64,000 nucleotides of DNA from Posidonia oceanica (taxonomy: Eukaryota > Streptophyta > Magnoliopsida > Alismatales > Posidoniaceae): assembly GCA_037176725.1 (NCBI GenBank), contig JAZBRS010000044.1, positions 9,548,001 to 9,612,000 on the forward strand, given 5' to 3'. Below are positions 1 to 12,499 of this stretch, piece by piece. Numbering within the stretch: the stretch's first letter is position 1; the number at the start of each line of letters is the position of its first letter. The translations under genes were made by a program, and so were the position numbers. The notes beneath the pieces were generated by a model. It had not been told where the DNA came from. It saw only the letters and a list, made by a program, of their open reading frames with translations, and did no database searches.

Positions 1-1251
1 CTATCGTCGCAAAGGTGGATAGCTCAGAAGGGGAATGGTCACGAGCAAGGTCGCAACAGGAGTGTCAGAAAAGGTCAGTACTCGAGCTCCAGCAAGGGGA
101 ACTCGCTTACCGATCACTGCTGACATAGACAAAGACAAACAAGGATTAGAAACTGAAAGACAAATGCGAATGAGTTAAGTTAGATGGCATGAATGATATG
201 TATGCTTTCTAGTATGCCCCCTCACCTATCTAGTGTGTCCTAGTAGGTGATGTACTTCGGGTATCCCCAGGTGTACGGGTCACCGACTCAGGTCAGAAAA
301 AGTAGGCTCCCTATTGAACTCCTAGCCAAAGCTGAGGAAATAACAGGGTGGTGCGTTGGTGGCCTTGACCCCACCAAAGCGTGGGCAGTACACTCCACTA
401 CACCGACACGACCCCTGGACAAAGGGGGGACAGACCGACTGACTTGACCCACGCCAAAAGCAGTGGAACAAGAGGTCGGGACCATCCTTCGCAAACTAGT
501 AGGTGGACTCAGATGAGAAGAATGCATGCCCTATATGATGCTTATGCAAATACTTAGAGTTTTTTATCTTGCGCATTTTATTAATCCAAGGGGGTGCAGG
601 ATTGTTTGAAGTCTCTAGTTGCTCCTAGAAGTTCTTTTTACTTACCATTTTTAGTTAACCACAGGGAGAGCAAATAGTCTCTACTATCCTAGGCATGGCA
701 TGTGCAAAAGGGAAGAAAATCAGTCAAAGTATGGCAGGCAAACAGCATACAACACAGCAAAAGGCAGGTGCATCGCATGTGCGAGTGTTCGTGAGCATGA
801 TAGTGAAGAGAAAGCATTCATCATGTCAAAAGGCATATACACAGGGCATGTGCATGTGTAGTGACATAGCAAATGTGTAAAAGAAAGCATTTATCATTCA
901 AAAAAGCATGCATTGCTGCCAAACAAGTATGTAGACATGCATTGTGCAGGAAGTAAAGCAATAATAACTAAGATAAAGAAATATAAAGATAGGCAAACTG
1001 TAAAGCAAATAAGAGCAGAAGCAAGGAAATAGGCAAGTAAACAAGCAAATTAGACAAAGCAGAGCAAGATAGAGCAAAAACCAAGGCAAAAGCAGCCGAG
1101 GGGGGTGCAAAAACCTAAGCAAAGTAACCACGAGGCGACTTGCCAGGAATTTGCACAGAGGAGCGACCAAAACAGGCAAAGAGGCAAACAAAGGCAAGCC
1201 GAATTGCAAAAGCGGCGAGCGAAAAGCCAAAAATGAAAGCCAGAGTCTAGC
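1..1251 (-). other. Untranslated leader of element A
   Basis: This is the leader between the PBS and the expected gag start of element A, reading leftwards. It matches the D leader (26352 onward) through most of its length. No ORF with plausible codon use is visible. A pyrimidine-rich strand, with runs of CTTGC-like words on the minus strand, is shared with D. The start of the D gag ORF (27665) corresponds to sequence just left of this window, so the A gag gene is not visible. Confidence 0.7.
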
Positions 1252-1252
1252 A

Positions 1253-1270
1253 TCCCCAATGGAGTCGCCA
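1253..1270 (-). promoter_or_regulatory. Primer-binding site of element A (tRNA-Arg type)
   Basis: The minus strand reads TGGCGACTCCATTGGGGA, one base after the LTR end. It is complementary to the 3' end of plant tRNA-Arg (ACG type, ending in CCCCAGCGGAGTCGCCA) with two mismatches. Tat/Ogre elements commonly prime from tRNA-Arg. It has the same position and near-identical sequence to the PBS of element D. Confidence 0.8.
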
Positions 1271-1984
1271 CTGTAGTAATCCCGGTGTTCAGATCATCCA
1301 TGCACACTGCCAAAAGCTCACATGCACCGATCGGAATCAGGCTCACTAAAAGCGGCTATGTCCAAAGAGGAGGGCTCAACTCGAAAACACTTAAATCAGA
1401 GGAGAAAAGATAAGAAAAGAAGTAGATAAGACAATTTAGAGTCGCCACCGTGTCTATTATCGGGAGACAAGGAAAATCAGGGTAATGCACGAGTTAACAC
1501 GCAAAATCAAGCAAAGGATGCAATGCAGAGCAATGCAAAGGAAAACAAATGCAAATGAGATGACTCATGCCTAGGATAAGGGCAATATGGTCATTGCGGG
1601 CCAAAAGACTGGGCAAGGACTCCTATTACGTGCGGGGAAGGTGTTAGGCACCCCCGTCACACCCGAGAATCAGTCTTTCTAGGCTTACGCTTGCATACGC
1701 AGGAGAATGCAGGTTTGAATGCCTAAATGCCAATGAATGCCTGAATGAATGCTCAAAGGTGTGCTCTAAGTGATGGGATGCAATGCAAGGAAGTAAACGT
1801 GCAGTCTAAGTGCTCAGCAACACTGTCTGTGTTCCGAACAGGTCGAAACCTGGCTCGTGAGAACTCCAGGCAGTAAGCATCACTGCCCTATATGCAAATG
1901 CAAACGAAAAAAGCAAAACAGCGGTAAAACCAAGTGGTGCAGGCGACATGCAAGAGAAAACAGCGTAAAACACGCGAAACAACG

Positions 1985-2430
1985 TGAGAAACGAGAGTGG
2001 CACGCGAAACGGTGCAAGAAAACGAGGTCGACACGCGAAACGGTGCGAGAAAACAAAGCCAGCACGTGAAACGGTGCAGAAAACAAGAGCGGCACGCGAA
2101 ACAGTGCAGAAAACAAGAACGGGCACGCGAAACGGTGCCAAAAGCAAAGCAAGCATGCGAAATGGTGCCAAAAGCGAAGTGGGCACGCAAAACGGTGCCA
2201 AAAGCAAAACGGGTATGCAAAACGGTGCCAAAAGCGAAGCGGGCACGTAAAACGGTGCAGAAAGCAAGCAGGCACGCAAAACGGTGCCAATAGCGAAGCA
2301 AGCACACAAAATGGTGCCAAAGCAAAGCAGGCATGGAAAACGGTGTCAAAAGGAAAGCAGGCACGTGAAACAGTGCCAAAGACAAAGCGGGCACGCAAAA
2401 CAGTGTCAAAACAGACAAAATAAAACATCG
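1985..2430 (-). repeat. Tandem micro-hairpin array in LTR A
   Basis: About 14 copies of a roughly 30 bp unit with core GGCAC-GCRAAACG-GTGCC (plus strand). GGCAC and GTGCC form a 5-6 bp stem around an 8-nt loop. Linkers are AAAGC/AAACAAGC-like. Variation is mainly C-to-T/G-to-A at CpG sites. The unit also occurs in LTR S (16575-17070) and, on the opposite strand, in the D LTRs (25385-25690 and 47485-47790). Confidence 0.75.
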
Positions 2431-3164
2431 ACAAAGCCATGCAAATGCGAATGCAAAGAGAAAGGATAAGAGAAGCAAAAGGAGAAGCAAACAGTGCATG
2501 AGTGAGAATAGACACTGTTTAAGGACCGCGCAGAGTAGGTGTGAAGACCTACAAAGCGGAAAAGAAGCAAGTCGAAGGATTACCACTGTTTTGTGACTGT
2601 TTCCCACCAAAGTGTCCCACGATGTGTCTCACACACTACCAAAAGCTAACGATGCGATCGAATCGTGGAAAAGGGGGAAGAGAGTCGCAATTAGTGGTGA
2701 ATCCAGGGGAAACGCAACACAAGGCACTGAGAGTACGCGAAAAGAGGAGACAGAGTTGATAGATAAGAAGAGGGAGTCCTAATCTACATGCTCGAGAAAT
2801 CAGAAAGCGAAAACAATGCTTGCAATGCAAATGGTGTGCAAATGAATGCTGTGCAAGGGTTCAGGAGGACTTACCTTAGAAATCTGAAGCCTGATCTGAA
2901 AACTGCTTGGTCCATGCTGAAGAGTGCTCCGCCGGGGTCGTCCAGGCAGCTTGGTTTAGAAGATCCAACAGCCAGATCTGAAGATATCCCAGCTTCAAGG
3001 CAGAGGGGCCAGAACTGGGGAGAAGAATGGATCTAGGTGTACAGGAGGTCCTAGGGGTGTGCAAAACAGGTCCTCCCATGTAAATGGGAGCTAAGTGTGC
3101 TTAAGTGTGTGCAGGAATGCCAAATGCAAGAATGCATGAGTGCAATGCATGCAAAAATGCAAGA

Positions 3165-3830
3165 AAAGACCTAGGGATGATCTTTCAGAAAACTTGGGAA
3201 CTTATGCGCAATTTTTGAAAAAGTGGGGGTCTAAATGCAAAGATTTGGAAAAGTTAAGGAGCTTTTATGCAAGGTTTTTGAATACTGGAGGGTCTAAGTG
3301 CAATTTTGCAAAATGCAGGGTTCAAAATGCAATTTTACAAGGTAAACATGCATTAGAACAAGTTTTGAAATCATATGGGGGATTAACATGCAATTTTGAA
3401 ATATGCAGGGGTTGAAATGCAATTTTGTAAGCAAAACAGTGGTCTTAAATGGTCTGAGAATGCAAATAGAGGACCTAAGTGCAATTTTTAAACATGCAGG
3501 GTCTAAAATGCAATTTTATAAGCAAAAATATGCATTTAAATGACTTTTATAAGCATGCAGAGGACCTATATGCAATTTTTAAAACATGCAGGGTCTAAAA
3601 TGCAATTTTATAAGCAAAATATGCATTTAAATGTATGCTGTGCATTAATGGAGGATCTATATGCAAAAAACAAAAAGTATGGGGGAAATAATGCAATGCA
3701 GTAAGAAAAATTGAAAAATAAATGCATAAGTTAACAGAACAGAAGACTAAAGTGCAAATGAGGAAAACAACAAGGTTTAAAATTGCAATTTACTAAGGTA
3801 AAATATAAATCAGATTATTGATTGAAGGAC
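3165..3830 (-). repeat. Degenerate 40-50 bp array with TGCAATTTT words in LTR A
   Basis: Repeated phrases of the form GGACCTATATGCAATTTTTAA / GGGTCTAAAATGCAATTTTA recur every 40-60 bp. The same phrases fill 17440-19080 in LTR S and, reverse-complemented, 23480-24620 and 45580-46720 in the D LTRs. They are non-coding. Confidence 0.6.
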
Positions 3831-6800
3831 TAACATACAAAAATGGAAAACCAGTGGGCCTGAACTAAAATAAGCATAAAAGGAAAACACAGCAGAAGGA
3901 CTAACATGTAATTAGGCAGTTTTTTAGATTTTTTATGCAATTTCATATGATTTAAATTCGGAATTAAATGAATCTTAAATAGAGGCAGGACCAGAATGTA
4001 ATAAATTAAAAACAGGAGCTGAAAATGCAATTTAGTAACAAAATAGTATGGTAAAGAAAAAATAAAGCTACAGTATTTGCTCAGAAGAATGGCCACTGTA
4101 GCAGATTGCTACCAGTGGCCGGAGGGGAGGAACGGGGGCTACTGGGGGCGCGTTGGTGTGGCGGCGGCCTGCTCCGGAGCCGTGCGGAGGTTGGCGACGC
4201 GTCGGAGGGCTATGATGGAGCCTGGGGATGGCCGGAGAAGACGTCGGAAGTCTGCAGACCTGCTCGAAGGTAGGGAAGACGATCGGCGCGACGGGAGGAT
4301 GTTTTGAAGGCACCGGCGTGATCCTGGGGTCCGTGCGATCCTTGGGCGACGATCGGAGCTGCTTTCTGCTAACTAGAGCGGCGAGACAGATCTGGAGCTC
4401 ACCAGAGAAGAAGATGAAGCGGCGGCGTTGACTATCCACGACAGGGACCAGAAACCTAATCTAAGGGGCTAGGAAGCATGCAGGAGAGAAAACTAAACTA
4501 ATGGGAAGAGATGGCACCTGTTTCGTGGGCTGGGTCGTCCCCTCGACGTCGGCTGCTTCAGTGATCGTCGGCAGAGGCCGTCCGGAGGTTGCAGAGCTCG
4601 TCATCAGCTCGGGAGCGGTGGAAATGATACGGTGGAGTTCTCCAGAGCTTCCTAAATCTCTAGAACGAAGCTTCGACGGACGGAGCGGAGTTTTGTTTCT
4701 GTGGGTGGACTGTAGATCGCCTGAGGTGGGTAGGGCTGTCTGCTACTCTCCAGATCAAGTGGAGGACGCTGGTGACTTGCTGGGGGTCAGGAGAGCATTT
4801 CTGGATGGTTAGGTTAGGTCGTGGAGGCCTGGAAAGGGAGTAGGCTGATGTGGTGTTTTCTAGATCAGAAGGGAGGCTAAGTGTTTGTAGTGGATGAAGC
4901 GGTCTGTGGTGAGCTGCTGGAGTGGAGCTTAAAGGGGTTGGAAAGGTGACGTTCTGGTGGATTAGAGGGTGGAGTTTGGGTAGGAGTAGAGGCCTGTGGT
5001 GTCGGGAATTTTTGGGTTGGTAGAGTTCGGTTGCTGCTGTTGTTTCAGGGTGGTGTCAGGGTGATTTTGGGTTGGAAATGGCTATGGAATGGGTGGAGCG
5101 TAATGCTGGAAGTTTGGGTGGTTTTGGGGGATGAATTTAGAGTGATTTGTTGGTTGGGAAGGGGCTTGGATTTGATGAAATGGAAGAGGAGGAAGATGGC
5201 CGAATTTTCAGTGGAAGAGGAGGGATTCTGGTGCGCTCTGAGCTCTGAATTCTCTCACTCTCTCTGGGATGACGAAAAGGCGAAGAAGAAGGAGGATTGC
5301 TGAGGTTTTAACGGGAGCTAGAGGAGTGGACGCGTGCTGGATTTCAAATCTCCACCGGCGAGAGGGAGCTGCTGCAGCAAGGACGATGGGAGGCGATGGG
5401 CATTAATTGCCCCTTGGAAGACCTGCTGAGGGACGAGAGAGGATGGAGGTGAGCTGGTGTTGATGGTGATTGGGAGGGAAGAAGAAATTGAAATTTGAAG
5501 AAGAGGGGGAGTCCGCTGGTGTGGGAGAAAATTGAGGAAGAAGAAGAAGAAGAAGGAGGGAAGAGGATGGCTACGTGCGGGCCGGGCCGCGAAGGAAAAG
5601 AAAAAAAAGAAAGAGAGAAAAAGGGAAGGAAAGGGAGGAATGGGCCAACGGGCCGGACTAAGAGGAGAAACAAAAACAAAAAAGAAAGAAAGGAAGGAAG
5701 AAAGGAAGAAAGGAAGAAAGGGAAAGAAGAAGAAAAATAAATTAGATAAAAATGAAATAAAAATAGAAATAGGTTTTTAGAGTGGTTGTGTTTTAAGTTA
5801 GGACTTTGATCAAGTTTTTTAATGATTTTTTTTAATTAGTTAATTAGGTTTAAAGAGATTTAGTTTTGATTAGGGTTTTTAGGGTTTTCTTTGTTTTTGA
5901 TTTTGTTTAAATGTTTGTTAAGTCTTTTAAGTTGTTTTTTAATTATGTTTTTCTTGTTAAACACTTGGGATGTTAATTAGGATTTTTTAAAGTTTGTTTT
6001 TAGATTAATTAGGGTGAGTTTTAGATTTTTTATTTTAATCCTTTTAGGGTTTTGTTTAAGTTTCCTTTTAGATTTGATTTTGTTTGTTAATTTATTTTAA
6101 TATTTTTTAGGCTAGGTCTTCTTGTTAAGTTTTTAATTAGGTGTTTTCAGATTTTTGATTGTTTGTTTTTATTTTTTAATTAAGTTTTCAAATTGTTTGT
6201 TTTTAGGATTGCTAAGTTAAGTTTTTCCCTTAATTACTAGCCTCAGCATTTCTTAAGTGTTTCCTTTCTTTCAGGATTTGTTTTCTTGATTGTTTTTTAT
6301 TAGGATTTTACTTTTACTTGTTTTGATTACATTTTGGTTTTTTCCTTGATTTTACAGCATTTTCCTTTTGTTTGTTTTGCATTTTTAAGTTGCATTCTTA
6401 GTTTTCCATTTTAGCTAGATTTAGTTAGGTTTTTGGTTTTTAATGGTTTGTTTAAGTTTTTAATTATTTCTTTTAGGGTTTTGGTTTGCTTTCCTTTTGT
6501 TTTAGGGTTTTAAAGGTTTTTAAGGATTTTTTAGAGGTTTAGTGGGGGAAAGGAAAAGAAAAAGAAAAGGAAGAGATAGAGGAAGAAATGAGGGAGCAAA
6601 GAAGAAAGAGAGGAGTGGAAAGAAAATAATTTTTAGAAAATCAAGAAATAAGCTAAAAATAAAATAAAAATACAAATAAGATGCAGAAGAGATAGAAGCA
6701 CAAGGAGGGCCCACGGCCAAGCCAGAAGAAGGGAGAGAAGGGGGTGAAAAGAAGGAGGATAATCAGGAGAGAGAGAGGAGAGAGAAAAGAATAATCTAGG

Positions 6801-7228
6801 AGAGAGGAAAGGATAATTTGGGTAAATGAAGGGGTTAGGGGTTTTGAAAAGAGGTGAAACGTGGGGAGTGTGTAGCCTAGAGCTTCTAGTGTTCGACCTA
6901 GGATTTGGGTTTAGTTTTGGGAAGGTTTTGGAAGGGTTTTGAGGTGTAGAAAAAGGGTAGTTTTACCTAAGTTTTCTAGGGTTTTTGGGAGTGGTTTTGT
7001 TTTGAAAATTTGAGGGTTCTTGGGTAGGCTTGCTAAGTTGGGAATGGTGAGTTTTCCTATGGTTTTTGGGTAGTTTTTGGGCTTAGGAAAGGGGTGTAAT
7101 TCTAGGTCAAGTTTAGGCTTGTTTTGAAGGGTAGGATGAAAAGGAATGTGTAGTTTTGACCTAGGTTTGGATCCAGAAGTCACCAGGAGATTCTAATTGA
7201 CCAAGCCTGTCAAAATGGGGTGTCAACA

Positions 7229-8023
7229 GTAGTAAATACTATGTAACATGCATTGAAACCATTATTCACAGCATAATAACAAGGTTCTAAGCTATGGGGA
7301 AGGAGGTACTTACCTGTTTTGTTGTTTGGTGTGGCTTCCCCAGCATCGATGGCCATCTCCGGCGGATTTATGGTGGCTCAGGCGGCAGCAAGCGGTTGGG
7401 TAGGTTTGGTTGTATCTCAGGAGGCTTGAGGTGACTGGAGGTATGGGAATTCCAAAGGTTTGTAGGTGGTGTTTGCTCTAAAAACTTACAGAAAATCGGT
7501 GCCTCCCCCTCAAATGAAGAAGAAAAATATATTTTATGTGGCTGCATGGACATGTAATGTGGGAATTGGAAACGAAGGGTCTGGACAAGGCCGGAAATGT
7601 GCTTAGGACAAAGGACACAAAGGGATTTGCACTTGGGAGACGTTTGGGATTCCAAAAACAAACTCTGTCAGTCCCGGTGCGTTGGATGCCTACTTGCACG
7701 ACGTCCAACGTTGGATGCTGCAATAGGTAGCATCCAATATGCCAGAGAGCTGAACGTTGTTGGCCACTGGATTCCCTGTGTCTTACGTAAGACGTGGGCA
7801 CATCCAGCGTCCAACGACCCAAAGGGCATTTTTGGATATTTTGGGTGTTTTTGGTTGGACTTTTGGTTGGACTTGGGTTTAGGCTTGGTTTGGGATTGGG
7901 ATTGGGTTTTGGAAAAGTCTTGGGTTTGGGTTTGGATTTGATGAATTGGTGGGGGCCGCCATAACCGAGCACATCCTTGGGAGAAAACCACCGACAAATG
8001 ACTACAAAATCAGGGTGTCTACA
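7229..8023 (-). repeat. Element E: LTR fragment, minus strand
   Basis: The minus strand starts TGTAGACACCC at 8023. It then has a run of CCAAACCCAAACCC-like words, a double-hairpin module (7668-7820), and a GC-rich leader-like part ending in a perfect splice-donor-like CAGGTAAGT (minus, about 7307-7315). It stops where element A was inserted at 7228. The layout (LTR start, CCAAGCCCAA-type tract, hairpin module about 200 bp in) is the same as at 11175 onward, so E and G look like the same LTR family in opposite directions. No coding frame is visible. Confidence 0.55.
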
Positions 8024-11000
8024 ATTATTAATGTACTACAGAACTAAATTCTCACAGTCACTATAAAGCAGAAATAAAATGCATATAATTAACTCACTTA
8101 CCCAGAACCCTTGATGTGTGGCAGTGTGACTCCTGTCCTACGTGCACTAGTAACACTAGCTCCTACCCTGCACCTGCCAAAAAAATAGAAAACAAGCACA
8201 CGTGAGTGACCACTCAATCAGTCACCCAGCACACACCCCACCTAGGCAAACAAACAGCTCAGCAAGTAACGCCGAGGGAACAGGCGTAACTACGCCACAA
8301 GCAAACAAACACAGGCATCCCTCTTGGATGCCACAATAGGGCATACATCATTGCCCACACAGCAAACCTTTAAAACATGCCTTTGAAATCATCTTTTCTC
8401 TTTTCCTTTTAAAACCATATGCATGCTCTTTTCAAAATCATAATGCACACTTGAAATGGCCACTCTAGCCAAATCAAGCCTAAAAACCACACAATCTAGT
8501 CCCTCACACTTCTCGTATGGACTAGATGGCCAACTATGCCTGAATACCCTCAATTGCATCCAGAATACACACAACACAGCAAACACTAAAACCAAAAGCC
8601 AACGTTGAGACACTACTCAGCAAAACTACAACGCCTCACTAGCACAGGACCTACGCCACATAAGCGCGGCCACACAAGCACAAAAGCAACCACAAACACA
8701 AGCAATCTGTGTCGTCACTCGGGCCCAAGCGACCGACACCTGGCCACAAGCAGTCCACCGAGGCGCGACCACGGTGTCCCTGCACTGCCACGGTTGACTA
8801 CCCTATGGAGGAGACAGCCGTCCCGAACATGCAAGCCTCCAAAGGAAAGCATGCAAGCCTCAAAAAGCCAACCACACACTGGAAAGCCTATCCTGTCTCT
8901 TAGTAGGATGTCACCAGAAGCAGGGTACGTGTGCACCCACCTGGCCAACCACCACAAGGTCCATCGCAACACTCTAACTCAGTGCTACAAACTCCTAAGG
9001 CTCCTTACCCCCAAGCTCAGTATACACGAAACAGTCTAGGTACCCTTACTAGCAAGGGTATCATGTCCAACAACTTAGAGGTCTAATACCCCCTGGGTCC
9101 GCTGCCACAACACCACCATGTACTGTCAGTACCCTGAGTCTTCGGCACCCGGAGCAAGCGGAGTGTCATACCTCCAAGTCCAGTTAGTACCTTGACCTGC
9201 GGACCTCAGCCTCGGCCTCATGAACGACAATCAAGGAGTATCATACCTCCAAGATTTGACGAATACTTACCTCAACCTCTTGGTCTCAGGACCTCAACCT
9301 AGGCTACGTACCAGACCAACCAAGAATGTCGTCACATCCCCTGGTCCCACCGACACATCCCTTAGGCATCTTGGTCCGCTACAATAAAAAACGCTGGAAA
9401 ACTCTTTTCGACACTTTTGCAAAACCCATGCATTTTCTTTTCAAAACACTTTTCGAAAATGTTTCGAAATCTTTAAATGACAACTCAAAATACCACAGAC
9501 TACTGTGCCAACTGAAGCACGAAAACCACGAATCAAATCACAACTTAAAAGCACAGCCTTGACAGCTCCTTTGTCAGGCCCACAAACCACACATCAAAAC
9601 ACAACAAAGAAACAAAGGCATCTTCTGGGCATAACGTTTACTCAGGAGACACCAACTAGAAGCACAACACCGGTCTTGAAGTCCCAATGTACTTGTGAGA
9701 TCGAACACACACACAAACTGCACCCAGAATACTAAGTCCTGGTGCCAAGGTCTAACCCTATGATTATCATGATCCCTAATGTCCATCTAGACCAATTAGG
9801 GAAAACCTTAGCATTTCTAGGTTGTTTAGTCTTTTAATTCCAACTCTAACACCAATGGGATCTTGCTAATTCATTTTAGGAAAGTCTTAACTCGTCTCTA
9901 ATGATTTGCCTAATTATCATCATACCCTAACTACCTACAATGTCCATTTAGCACCAATTATATAAAACTATAATAAACAAGTCTCTAAGGGCATAGATGT
10001 GATTTAAATAAAACCTAAGGGCTCAAAAGCAACTAAATCCCAAAAGTTAGGGACTAAAAAGTAGTTCCCATAAAACTCAGGGACCAAAAAGCAATTTAAT
10101 TATAAAACTAGGGGCCTAATTGCAAATTAAATATAAAATTAGGGACCTGAAATAATCCAGGCGTTGAACGTAGGAAACCCTGCGTCTAACACCCTGGGTT
10201 CCCAAATCCCACCTAAAACCCATTTTAATGCTAATCTAACTCTAATTATTTAATTACAGAGTCATCACATTACTAAGTAACATTATTAACAATTCTAATC
10301 CATTTAATTATCTACCACTAATCCAAATCATGCCCCTCTAATCAGAAAACATGAAGAAACAGTAACAGGGGTGTTAGACGTAGCTCAGCTAGCGTCTAAC
10401 GTTGGACGCACCAGGGTGTGCGTCCAACACCCTGAATCAAGAGGTTCAACTAGAACCTCCCTCACAAGCATGCAAACACCCCAAAAATTCACACCATACA
10501 AGAATACATGCATTTAAACATATTTAAAGTATGCATGCAACAATCCACCTCATTAAATCATGCAAATAATCATCTAAAGGGGTGTGTACCTTCATCAAGA
10601 AGCACCCAACTAATCCGCCGCTCTCCACTGCGATCAAAGCTCCAAGCAAGCTTCCAGCCACACCCCACACCTCCTCCAGCCAATCGCCAAGCCCACAGCG
10701 GCCCTCACAGTAAGAAACACCCCGAAATTAGTGGGTGGAACCAAGAAAAAGAGGGAAGAAAGAGGAGAAAGGAGAAGAGAGGAGGAGAGGAAACTAAGGT
10801 CTAATCCAATCCTCTCTTGAGCTCCCAAGCACCTAAGGATCACCGGAGAACATCCCCCTCATTGTTGGAGAAGAAGGGAAGGAAGAGGGGAAGAAAATAC
10901 CCCAAGCAAATCCCCACAAACCCATAAATAGGTGGCAGAAACATCTAGATGCCAATTCAGTGCGTTATACGCAGCCAACCACGTGTCTTACATAAGACGC

Positions 11001-11174
11001 ATGCATGCACACGTCTAACGCTAAAGTCTCAAGTGTTAAACGTCAACATTACCAGTGTCTAACAGAAGACGCACCAAACCTTGCGTCTAACACCCTCGAA
11101 TCCAAAAGGCACCAATCACAGGTGTAAGACGTGGGATTCTTGTGTCTAATGTAAGACGTTGGCCTACCAGCATC
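8024..11174. other. Unassigned non-coding repeat-like DNA between two LTR starts
   Basis: No credible gene is visible here. Recognisable pieces are stretches with GGGACTAAAAAGCAATTTA-like words (10040-10150), a purine-rich tract (10735-10800, 10860-10890), and hairpin modules at about 10157-10200, 10370-10430, 10960-11020, 11050-11100 and 11120-11174. Short direct repeats (TCATACCTCCAAG) lie at about 9168-9265. On the minus strand, 11174 down to about 10600 resembles an LTR promoter region (TATTTAT followed by CT-rich leader), so part may be an old minus-strand LTR. I could not find clean ends. Confidence 0.4.
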
Positions 11175-11382
11175 TGTAGACACCCCATTTTGACTGCTTG
11201 GAAGATGGTGGATACTCTTGCAAGCTTGCTCGAACTCTAGGATGGCTCTTTCTCTTTCAAACCCACCCTAGAACCCCATTTAAAACCAAAAACCCTCACT
11301 CAAGCCCACCTAGGCCTTAGCCCACATTTAAACCAAATTTTAAACCAAGCCCAAGCCCAACTTAGGCCTTTTTCCTCTTAGG

Positions 11383-12335
11383 CTTGTTGGACGTAGGCAT
11401 GGGCAGCGTCCAAGGTTGGACACACCCTGTGCTAGCGTTTAACATGCTGGGAGTTGTAGTAGCCACCACCACCTCTGGCTCACCGCTTCCGTCCACTCCG
11501 CCACCCGTACTGCACTTACTGGACATCCCCTCACCCCACTACAACCACCCGCTAACTGCCAAGCCGAGTAACTCCCTACCACGGTGTCCATTCCTCCATC
11601 GGCGGCCTTCCCGTTCACCTCGCTCTCACTTCCACCACCGCTTGCCACCACGACTTTGGCAACCTTCAAACACACCCCACTAACTCCCTTGACATCCCTC
11701 GTGGCCTCCCCACTCACGCCATGCCCTGCCATTGCCTGCAAAAGCCTGCCAACCTCTGTCCAAGCCGCTGCTGTTGACAGGTGAACCCAACACAAAACTA
11801 GGACTTGACCGGCTTCCCTAGCTCACCACACTTATCGTCTTGAGAATCTAGAGCTTTGAGAGCCGAGAGAGAACTCCCACGACCACTCCCAAGCCTCTAG
11901 CCAAGTTCCCTGAGCTTCCCTCGCGTCTAGAAGGCTCGCCGGAGTCCGCCGGCCATCATCTTCCACAGCACCGGTGAGGAGTGCAAACACACCATCTGAG
12001 CCACAACCAGGTGGGTTTTCTTCACCCCTAGCTACCTCATGCATGTGGTAGCATGATAGGATAGTTTTTACGTGGTTTAGCACAACACACATGCCCCCTC
12101 GCCTTGGCTTTCCGGCCGCGAGGAGGAGGAGGTGGGTGGAGCAATCCACCTGCCTATTTCTGGCATCGAGCATATGGACATGCTCGTCGTCACTCACTCT
12201 TGCTTCCTAGCAAGTTTGTTTGAGATTTTTGGCCACTTTGGTCACTAATCTTGGCCGAGGAACATCTCGAACTGTTGGATGCACATGTTGGTGCATCCAA
12301 CGTTGGACCCGTTGGACGCACATGCTGGTGCGTCC
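11383..12335 (+). repeat. Left arm of a ~0.95 kb imperfect inverted repeat
   Basis: It pairs with 13805-14730. The best-matching part is 11990-12250 against 13880-14145: for example CCTCATGCATGTGGTAGCAT on the left and its reverse complement on the right, with a shared GGTGGGTGGA/TCCACCCACC block. Matching continues more weakly to the hairpin modules at both outer ends (11383 and 14730). Confidence 0.7.
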
Positions 12336-12499
12336 AAAGGGGAAAGAAAACCGACGTGCAAAACCACGGGAGCAAAACTGGGAAACAGGGGTCCGACAGC
12401 ATGCACAGGTGTCAAAGCATGTGTCGGAGGCAATAAAATGCGGAAAGCGGCAAGCGAAATGAAATCGACACTTTAAAACGATGTTCAACCAACTGTAAG

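Larger units (their letters stand above)
1..7228 (-). mobile_element. Element A: Ogre-like (Ty3/gypsy Tat) LTR retrotransposon, 5' end only
   Basis: Read on the minus strand, this holds an LTR start (TGTTGACACC, ending at 7228), a 5.96 kb LTR, a PBS and about 1.25 kb of leader that runs off the left edge. The leader and U5 align with 26100-27600 of complete element D in opposite orientation; for example, the sequence near 1-130 is the reverse complement of about 27480-27600 with scattered substitutions. The LTR middle is much more diverged from D, so A is a related subfamily and not a recent duplicate. The five bases outside the LTR, 7229-7233 (GTAGT), should be one target-site copy; the other is outside the window. 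No gag codon is certain inside the visible part. Confidence 0.85.
1272..7228 (-). repeat. 5' LTR of element A (5957 bp)
   Basis: On the minus strand the LTR begins TGTTGACACC at 7228 and ends CTACA at 1272, next to the PBS. In order on the minus strand it holds a G/A-poor start; an oligo-A/T stretch (6500-5760); a CT-rich tract (5760-5480); a GC-rich segment with CCGGCGAT-like words (5300-4080); a degenerate array of TGCAATTTT-containing units (3830-3165); an array of GTGCC/GGCAC micro-hairpins (2430-1985); and a conserved U5 block with GGTGCCTAACACCTTCCCC. The same order occurs in the D and S LTRs. ORFs inside it are low-complexity and are not called as genes. Confidence 0.85.

Noticed and set aside
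4077..4812. ORFs in the GC-rich part of LTR A (76-123 codons)
   Set aside because: Overlap in several frames of both strands within an LTR; the homologous part of the D LTR does not keep the frames.
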